A stretch of DNA of 64,000 nt from a bacterium. Its GTDB lineage: Bacteria > Pseudomonadota > Gammaproteobacteria > Pseudomonadales > Moraxellaceae. Shown here one piece after another: positions 59,886 through 64,000 of the stretch. Made by a program: the position numbers and the translations under genes. The DNA lies in the NCBI GenBank assembly GCA_029945725.1, contig JAQSDB010000008.1, positions 594,181-658,180 of the forward strand, in the 5' to 3' direction. How positions within the stretch are numbered: position 1 is the stretch's first letter; each line of letters starts with the position of its first letter. Under the pieces are notes generated by a model. The model was not told the DNA's origin. It was given only the letters and a program-made list of their open reading frames with translations, and did not search any database.

Positions 59886-60866
59886 CTATTTATCCAGCGG
59901 ACTGCGCACCCCGAGGCCGCCACGATTGAGCACGTGCGTATAAATCTGCGTTGTCGCGACATCGGCATGCCCCAGCAACTCCTGCACCGTCCGGATGTCA
60001 TAACCGTTTTCCAGAAGATGCGTGGCAAAGGAATGACGCAGCGTGTGCGTGGTCGCCGGTTTCACAATACCCGCCCGCGCCAGCGCCGCCTTGATGGCGC
60101 GCTGCAAGCTCTTCTCGTCGACATGGTGCCGGCGCTTTGCCCCCGAACGCGGATCAAGCGACAACTTGCGTGCCGGAAAAACATACTGCCAGCCCCACTC
60201 ACCGGGTGCTGACGGCTTCTTCACCGCCAGGGCATGCGGCAACCAGACTTCGCCCAACCCTTTCGCCAGGTCATCCTTATGCAGGCCCGCCACACGCTGC
60301 AGATGCTCCTGCAAGGGATTCACCAGACTCTGTGGCAGCATGGTGACGCGATCCTTGTTCCCCTTGGCCTCACGCACCAGAATTTCCCGCCGCGCAAAAT
60401 CCACATCCTTCACCCGCAAGCGCACACACTCCATCAAGCGCAGGCCGCTGCCATAAAGCAGATGCGCCATCAGCGCCAGCGTCCCCTCCATTCGCCCCAG
60501 CACCTGCCCCACCTCATCCGGCGTCAGCACCACCGGCAGACGCTGCGGCTTCTTCGCGCGCGTCACCCCGTCCAGCCAGGGCAAATCGATAGCCAGCACA
60601 TCGCGGTACAAAAACAGGATCGCCGACAAAGCCTGATTCTGCGTGGACGCCGCCACATTTCGTTCTACCGCCAGATACGTCAGAAACGCCTCCAGCTCCG
60701 GTGCTCCCATATCAGCCGGATGACGCTTGCCACTAAAGAGAATGAAACGACGCACCCACTGGAGATAAGACTCCTCGGTGCGGATACTGTAATGCCGGGT
60801 GCGAATCGCATCCCGCATCTGATCCAGAAGCCGCGGCGCCGCCGGGCTTTGCGCATGACCATCCAT
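59886..60866 (-). CDS. intI: Integron integrase (tyrosine recombinase IntI)
   Basis: It encodes 326 residues from ATG 60866, preceded by AAAGGAAAA; an in-frame ATG at 60911 is less well placed. The catalytic residues of tyrosine recombinases are complete: Arg143 in [12 protein letters not shown], Lys168/171, His274 and Arg277 in HTLRHSF, His300 and nucleophile Tyr309 in IYTHV. The IntI-specific extra segment, absent from XerCD, is seen at about 205-250 ([15 protein letters not shown].. [13 protein letters not shown]). It recombines attC with attI to insert and excise cassettes and is read away from the cassettes, as in all integrons. It seems intact. Confidence 0.95.
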   Translation of the reverse strand: MDGHAQSPAAPRLLDQMRDAIRTRHYSIRTEESYLQWVRRFILFSGKRHPADMGAPELEAFLTYLAVERNVAASTQNQALSAILFLYRDVLAIDLPWLDGVTRAKKPQRLPVVLTPDEVGQVLGRMEGTLALMAHLLYGSGLRLMECVRLRVKDVDFARREILVREAKGNKDRVTMLPQSLVNPLQEHLQRVAGLHKDDLAKGLGEVWLPHALAVKKPSAPGEWGWQYVFPARKLSLDPRSGAKRRHHVDEKSLQRAIKAALARAGIVKPATTHTLRHSFATHLLENGYDIRTVQELLGHADVATTQIYTHVLNRGGLGVRSPLDK

Positions 60867-61016
60867 GGTGTATTTTCCTTTCTGGTTTAGGGTGCCTATT
60901 CCATTAAGCATTCCCGTAACTCATTGAAGTACAAGGCCCCCATTTTCACAAGCCGGATTAGACACCACGCAGGTGCCCCGCCATTTCACCTGTTTGGTGT
61001 CCACTTAACGTTAGAG
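60867..61016. other. attI region between intI and the first cassette
   Basis: About 150 bp separate intI from the first cassette. The recombination point is the core GTTAGAG at 61010-61016, the boundary after which cassette 1 starts. An imperfect mirror (TTAACGTTAGA) surrounds it. A cassette promoter Pc and the intI promoter should lie here or inside intI; TTGAAG at 60924 has no good -10 partner, and I see no clear LexA box. Confidence 0.6.
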
Positions 61017-61023
61017 CTGTGAA

Positions 61024-61251
61024 ATGCTGGGTCAGAAATATCGAGTTCCTCCAATAGTCATATTCACTGTAGCTATCCTCGCAGCTATTTTAGTCCGGCT
61101 ATTCGACGTTGGTCACGTGAATGCCTTTGGGTACTCAATCATCGCTATGGGGCTATTTGAGTCATTGGTTCTTATCAAGGAGCCATTTAAGGTTATTGTC
61201 CTTCCGGTTCCATATGCATCCATCGTATTTGCCGTAATTGCACTGATATAG
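61024..61251 (+). CDS. Cassette 1: small membrane protein
   Basis: It encodes 75 residues and starts only 13 bp after the cassette boundary, typical of integron cassettes. It is mostly hydrophobic, with two or three membrane segments (VIFTVAILAAILVRLF, FGYSIIAMGLFESLVLI, PYASIVFAVIAL). I do not recognise the family. Its base composition is more AT-rich than the core genes. The adjacent attC lies 15 bp after the stop. Confidence 0.65.
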   Translation: MLGQKYRVPPIVIFTVAILAAILVRLFDVGHVNAFGYSIIAMGLFESLVLIKEPFKVIVLPVPYASIVFAVIALI

Positions 61252-61265
61252 AATTCACGCATAAG

Positions 61266-61325
61266 CTCTAACAACTCGTTCAAGGCCGACGCCGTACCGG
61301 CGCGGCCTTAACTCCAACGTTAGAT
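61266..61325 (+). repeat. attC site 1
   Basis: It runs from CTCTAAC to GTTAGAT, about 60 bp. A near-palindromic stem (AAGGCCG.. to ..CGGCCTT with CGCCGTACCGGCG at the tip) sits inside, as expected for a folded attC. Confidence 0.88.
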
Positions 61326-61367
61326 CTCAACTATCATGCGCTCATATTTCTTTATAGCTTTGGCATT

Positions 61368-61706
61368 ATGTACCTCGTGTTACGCAGAGTGCGGGAACCA
61401 ATATCTGTGACTTCCGTTACAGGCATTACATTGCCCTTAACAGTTTCCGATCTCACAGATAAATTTGGCGAATGGTGCCAAGGCCATGGCCCTGTAAGCT
61501 GGTATAAAACAACGGATCATAAAGAGATATGGTTCTGGTGGAAGAAACCAATTGTTGAGGCAGTAGATAAAAATGAACAAGGTCACTACCAAATACTTAT
61601 GGCATCCTTGGTCGCTGAAAATGATGAAAGCGTGCAAGAAGTCATCTGGCCAAAGAAATTAAGAGGAAAGCAAGTTGAGGCAATTCTATCTAGTGCCTAT
61701 AAGTGA
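61368..61706 (+). CDS. Cassette 2: hypothetical protein, probably a frameshifted secreted protein
   Basis: The open frame from 61368 encodes 112 residues without a convincing start or ribosome site. Another frame opens at ATG 61336, just after the cassette boundary, with MRSYFFIALALCTSCYAECG, a good signal peptide with a lipobox-like LCTSC, but stops at 61408. A one-base indel before 61408 would join the two. The long part (VSDLTDKFGEWCQGHGPVSWY.., KEIWFWWKKP) matches no family I know. It is either a pseudogene, a sequencing error or two overlapping short genes. Confidence 0.5.
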   Translation: MYLVLRRVREPISVTSVTGITLPLTVSDLTDKFGEWCQGHGPVSWYKTTDHKEIWFWWKKPIVEAVDKNEQGHYQILMASLVAENDESVQEVIWPKKLRGKQVEAILSSAYK

Positions 61707-61711
61707 AATCG

Positions 61712-61772
61712 ATCTAACAATTCGTTCAAGGGGCGACGGCGTACCGCCGCGCCCTTAACTCAAACGTTAGAT
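61712..61772 (+). repeat. attC site 2
   Basis: It runs from ATCTAAC to GTTAGAT, 61 bp. The stem GGGCG-A-CGGCG-TAC-CGCCG-CGCCC leaves one unpaired A, the typical extrahelical base. It is nearly identical to attC site 7. Confidence 0.9.
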
Positions 61773-62050
61773 TCATTGTGTTTAAAAGATTGGTCTCGCT
61801 CTGCTCGGTCAGTTCATCGCGGGTTCGCTTCAGTGCAAGTTTCCTGGCCGTTTCCATAGTGAGGCCAGATGCGTTTACACCTTGCTGGTCGGGGTTCTTT
61901 CCAGAGTTTCCGGCCGGAATAGTGTCATCAGAAAGGTCGGTGCAAGGTGTAAGCCGCGTGGTTTCCGGGGTTGCCGCGGCTGCATTAGCCAAGTAATTTG
62001 GCCTTTCCCAGAACATCGCAGTGCACGGCCACGGTCAGAGCGCTGCAATG
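61773..62050 (+). other. Cassette 3: no convincing gene
   Basis: About 330 bp between attC sites 2 and 3. A GTG-started frame at 61778-61996 encodes 72 residues rich in Ser and Val (FKRLVSLCSVSSSRVRFSA), lacks a ribosome site and matches no family. A frame on the other strand overlaps attC 2 and is unlikely. The motif GGTCAGTTCAT recalls cassettes 5 and 6, so it may belong to the same group of gene-poor cassettes. Confidence 0.45.
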
Positions 62051-62108
62051 TTCTAACAAGTTATTCCAGCCGACGGCGTACCGCCGCGGCTGAATTCCAA
62101 CGTTAGAG
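62051..62108 (+). repeat. attC site 3
   Basis: It runs from TTCTAAC to GTTAGAG, 58 bp. The stem has CAGCCG-A-CGGCG-TAC-CGCCG-CGGCTG. Confidence 0.88.
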
Positions 62109-62113
62109 ATTTA

Positions 62114-62782
62114 ATGATGATTAGAAAGTCTGTTGTCACAATTGGCAGAACTGCCTCAATCGCAGCCATATCATATTTCTTTGTCTTTCTTCTATTACAG
62201 CTAACACGAGAACCCATAATACATATTTATATTTCGCACTATAAAATATCCGAAGAAATATTCCTTAAAGAATACTCACATCAGTTTATTTTAGGCTCAA
62301 TTGTCGCCCCGATTGCTATTATCGTATTTTTATCTTTATTCATATCACTTTGGCGTCTCTCAAGAAGAATTCCTATAATTAAAAACAGCCTTTCTACGGA
62401 AAATCTTAAAGAGAAAACATCCATTCTTCTTAAAATCTATTTCTGGCCAATTGCAGTTCTAAATTTAATGGGAGCTTATGGAATATATATGGAAGGTGAA
62501 AGCAATAGCAGCTCAATCTTTAAAGATGCTCTTATGGCGGGAGTTCTTGCTGCCTCATATTGTTTCATCTATAAAGTAAAAATTGCAAAAGTAGAAATAT
62601 GGAGAGGAATCACTGCACTTTACTGCGTGAGCTTCGCTCTTGATCTACTTACTGATGGCACCGGCCCCTCATCCTTAGGCGCTGCAATATCCATGTCCAT
62701 CTTTTACTGTATCTTTTATTTAGGGCCAGCCGCCTTAGCTATAAAATATTCTTTTAATTCACCCCAAATATGGGATCTCTAA
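62114..62782 (+). CDS. Cassette 4: AT-rich integral membrane protein
   Basis: It encodes 222 residues and starts 11 bp after the cassette boundary. Base composition is strikingly AT-rich against its neighbours, which points to transfer. Six hydrophobic segments are seen (SIAAISYFFVFLLLQL, FILGSIVAPIAIIVFLSLFI, WPIAVLNLMGAYGIY, and three in the second half). The stop codon lies inside the first bases of attC 4. No family is recognised; a paired start ATGATG lacks a clear ribosome site. Confidence 0.7.
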   Translation: MMIRKSVVTIGRTASIAAISYFFVFLLLQLTREPIIHIYISHYKISEEIFLKEYSHQFILGSIVAPIAIIVFLSLFISLWRLSRRIPIIKNSLSTENLKEKTSILLKIYFWPIAVLNLMGAYGIYMEGESNSSSIFKDALMAGVLAASYCFIYKVKIAKVEIWRGITALYCVSFALDLLTDGTGPSSLGAAISMSIFYCIFYLGPAALAIKYSFNSPQIWDL

Positions 62783-62834
62783 CAAGTCATTCCAGCCGAC
62801 AGCGTACCGCTGCGGCTGAATTCCAACGTTAGGC
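62777..62834 (+). repeat. attC site 4
   Basis: It runs from CTCTAAC to GTTAGGC, 58 bp; its first bases supply the stop codon of the cassette 4 gene. The stem is CAGCCG-A-CAGCG-TAC-CGCTG-CGGCTG. Confidence 0.88.
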
Positions 62835-63077
62835 GCCAAAGATTTCTCATTTCATTTCACTTCGGAGAGTTAAGCAATTCACGTGGCTTCGGCGGTGAGT
62901 TACTTCGGTCAGTTCATTGAATCAGTTGCTTCGGCTTTGGCGTCATTAAGGCCAGTGATTTCCTGGCTTCGCTCTCCGCTTCGGTTGTCTCAGTGTTTAC
63001 CGAGCTTGCGGTGGCCCAGGGTCACACGTAAATTCGGTTCAAGATTTAGGTGCCAACGGCAAAAGCAGAGCCCGGGC
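62835..63077 (+). repeat. Cassette 5: gene-poor cassette, near-duplicate of cassette 6
   Basis: About 300 bp including its attC. It shares most positions with cassette 6 from GCCAAAGATTTCTCATTTCA up to its attC. A GTG-started frame (62883-63083) of 66 residues exists here, but in cassette 6 the same frame is broken by TAG, so coding is doubtful. The composition is rich in CTTCGG and TTCATTTCA motifs. Confidence 0.6.
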
Positions 63078-63137
63078 ACCTAACCAGTCATTCAAGGCCG
63101 ACAGCGTACCGCTGCGGCCTTAATTCCAACGTTAGGC
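63078..63137 (+). repeat. attC site 5
   Basis: It runs from ACCTAAC to GTTAGGC, 60 bp. The stem is AAGGCCG-A-CAGCG-TAC-CGCTG-CGGCCTT. Confidence 0.88.
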
Positions 63138-63380
63138 GCCAAAGATTTCTCATTTCATTTCACTTCGGGCAGTTCATCGCTTCACTTGGCTTCGGTGGTG
63201 AGTTACTTCGGTTAGTTCATTGAATCAGGTGCTTCGGCCTCGGAGTCATCAAGGCTAGTGATTCTCAGCCTTCGCTCTCCGCTCCGGCTGTCTCAGTGAT
63301 TCCCGAGCTTGCGGTGGCCCGGGGTCACACGTAAATTCGGCTCAAGATTTAGGTGCCATCGGCAAAAGCAGAGTCCGGGC
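63138..63380 (+). repeat. Cassette 6: gene-poor cassette, near-duplicate of cassette 5
   Basis: Almost the same length and roughly nine in ten bases the same as cassette 5 by eye. Substitutions are scattered, and the reading frame present in cassette 5 is interrupted here. No start codon with a ribosome site is seen. It may carry a structured RNA, a regulatory element or a decayed gene. Confidence 0.6.
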
Positions 63381-63440
63381 ACCTAACCAGTCATTCAAGG
63401 CCGACAGCGTACCGCTGCGGCCTTAATTCCAACGTTAGAT
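63381..63440 (+). repeat. attC site 6
   Basis: It runs from ACCTAAC to GTTAGAT, 60 bp. The stem is the same as in attC site 5. Confidence 0.88.
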
Positions 63441-63455
63441 GCTGTGAGGTATCCC

Positions 63456-63917
63456 ATGAGTTGGGAAGAAATGGTTCCAGAAACAAAGCCATGCTGGTGT
63501 GGGAAAGGAACCATTACCTACAGAATGCAAATGGATGATTGGAACCGTACAAGGAATTCCAGAGAAATAAACTGCCCTGTGTGTCTTGAGCAGGCAAATA
63601 GAGAATCAGAAGAAAGAAGGCAGAGAGAGGAAAGCAAGAAAGCCCTATATGAGAAAGCCAAGGCTCTTGCTGAAAATAGCCATCTTGAACATTGGCTCTC
63701 GCGGTATTCCGGCCTTAGTAAGAAGGCCGCATGGCAACTTTATACGTCAGGAAAAGGCTATCCAAGCCTCGGCACATTTTATAAGAATACAAAAAATGAA
63801 GGGTTAGCAAACTATATGCGCCGGAGCTTCCTCAGTGATTTTGAAGATGCCTTAAAGAAAATGAATGTAATTGATGAAGAAGTTCAAGAACTTCTAAATG
63901 AAAGAGAACGCATCTAA
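63456..63917 (+). CDS. Cassette 7: Cys-cluster (zinc-ribbon-like) protein
   Basis: It encodes 153 residues from ATG 63456, which follows GAGG. Two Cys pairs, PCWCGKG near residue 13 and NCPVCLEQ near 38, resemble a zinc ribbon. A long charged helix rich in Glu, Arg and Lys follows (RESEERRQREESKKALYEKAKALAE), then a helical C-terminal part. The stop codon overlaps attC 7. It is AT-rich like cassette 4. Nucleic acid or protein binding is possible; I recognise no family. Confidence 0.72.
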   Translation: MSWEEMVPETKPCWCGKGTITYRMQMDDWNRTRNSREINCPVCLEQANRESEERRQREESKKALYEKAKALAENSHLEHWLSRYSGLSKKAAWQLYTSGKGYPSLGTFYKNTKNEGLANYMRRSFLSDFEDALKKMNVIDEEVQELLNERERI

Positions 63918-63972
63918 CAATTCGTTCAAGGGGCGACGGCGTACCGCCGCGCCCTTAACTCAAACGTTAGAT
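63912..63972 (+). repeat. attC site 7
   Basis: It runs from ATCTAAC to GTTAGAT, 61 bp, and is almost identical to attC site 2. It includes the stop codon of the cassette 7 gene. Confidence 0.9.
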
Positions 63973-64000
63973 GCTCTTTAAAAAATCAAGCCACTTCGGC
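63971..64000 (+). CDS. Cassette 8: possible gene start, cut by window edge
   Basis: An ATG directly at the cassette boundary opens a frame reading MLFKKSSHFG to the window end. Only ten codons are seen. The bases CACTTCGGC recall cassettes 5 and 6, so this may be another gene-poor cassette. Confidence 0.3.
   Translation, partial: MLFKKSSHFG

Noticed and set aside
60901..60960. Cassette promoter starting at TTGAAG (60924)
   Set aside because: No acceptable -10 element lies 16-19 bp downstream.
61726..62016. 96-codon frame on the minus strand in cassette 3
   Set aside because: It runs into attC 2, opposes the usual cassette orientation and has no ribosome site.
62883..63083. 66-codon frame in cassette 5 as a gene
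   Set aside because: The same frame is broken by TAG in the near-identical cassette 6, the start is GTG without a ribosome site, and it enters the attC.
61266..63972. Regularly spaced repeats as a CRISPR array
   Set aside because: The repeats are imperfect attC hairpins with spacers of 240-670 bp that contain genes, and there are no cas genes.

Overview
The window is about 60 % GC and comes from a gammaproteobacterium. EF-P with Arg32 beside its rhamnosyltransferase EarP, a FadL porin, FadI, AhpC/AhpF, ATP-type PEP carboxykinase, SrkA and PgaBCD point to an aerobic, fatty-acid-using, biofilm-forming bacterium near the Pseudomonadales. That placement is an inference. I found no rRNA, tRNA, CRISPR array or transposase.

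Layout. 1-2911 holds two tandem Sel1-repeat secreted paralogs, the first cut by the window edge. 3189-7934 holds a COG3573-type FAD dehydrogenase, a ThDP enzyme of the acetolactate synthase superfamily and an MFS exporter. 8086-12852 is a lipid-modification block: two AraC-type regulators, each next to a membrane di-iron desaturase/hydroxylase gene, and each with a 21-bp-phased direct repeat in the adjoining intergenic DNA. 12961-15985 has a small c-type haem protein, a FadL-type porin and a split YeeE/YedE sulfur transporter. 16093-20497 (minus strand) has a cupin, a prohibitin, a Cys-rich secreted protein, a DnaQ-like exonuclease and an M4 protease. 20888-33788 has two diguanylate cyclases, an atypical phosphofructokinase, an RluA-type pseudouridine synthase, MltA, polyphosphate:AMP phosphotransferase, an amidase, a retinol-saturase-like flavoprotein and YlqF. 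34015-44379 has a zinc alcohol dehydrogenase, an acyltransferase, earP-efp, a repeat protein, a Baeyer-Villiger-type monooxygenase, fadI, a CHAD protein and a third diguanylate cyclase. 44656-52028 has ahpF/ahpC, srkA, a quinone reductase, a crotonase and a DUF2806-like protein. 52266-57120 has a lipoprotein followed by pgaBCD, without pgaA. 57242-59814 has a GST-like protein and pckA.

The last 4.1 kb is a chromosomal integron. A complete intI is read leftwards and an attI region separates it from at least seven complete cassettes read rightwards, each closed by a 58-61 bp attC; an eighth cassette starts at the window edge. The cassettes include two AT-rich membrane proteins, a Cys-cluster protein, one cassette that looks frameshifted, and three cassettes with no convincing gene, two of which are near-duplicates.

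Themes that link genes: c-di-GMP (three GGDEF proteins) with poly-GlcNAc synthesis; polyphosphate (PAP and CHAD); lipid uptake and remodelling (FadL, FadI, crotonase, desaturases, acyltransferase, monooxygenase); peroxide defence (AhpC/F, SrkA, quinone reductase).
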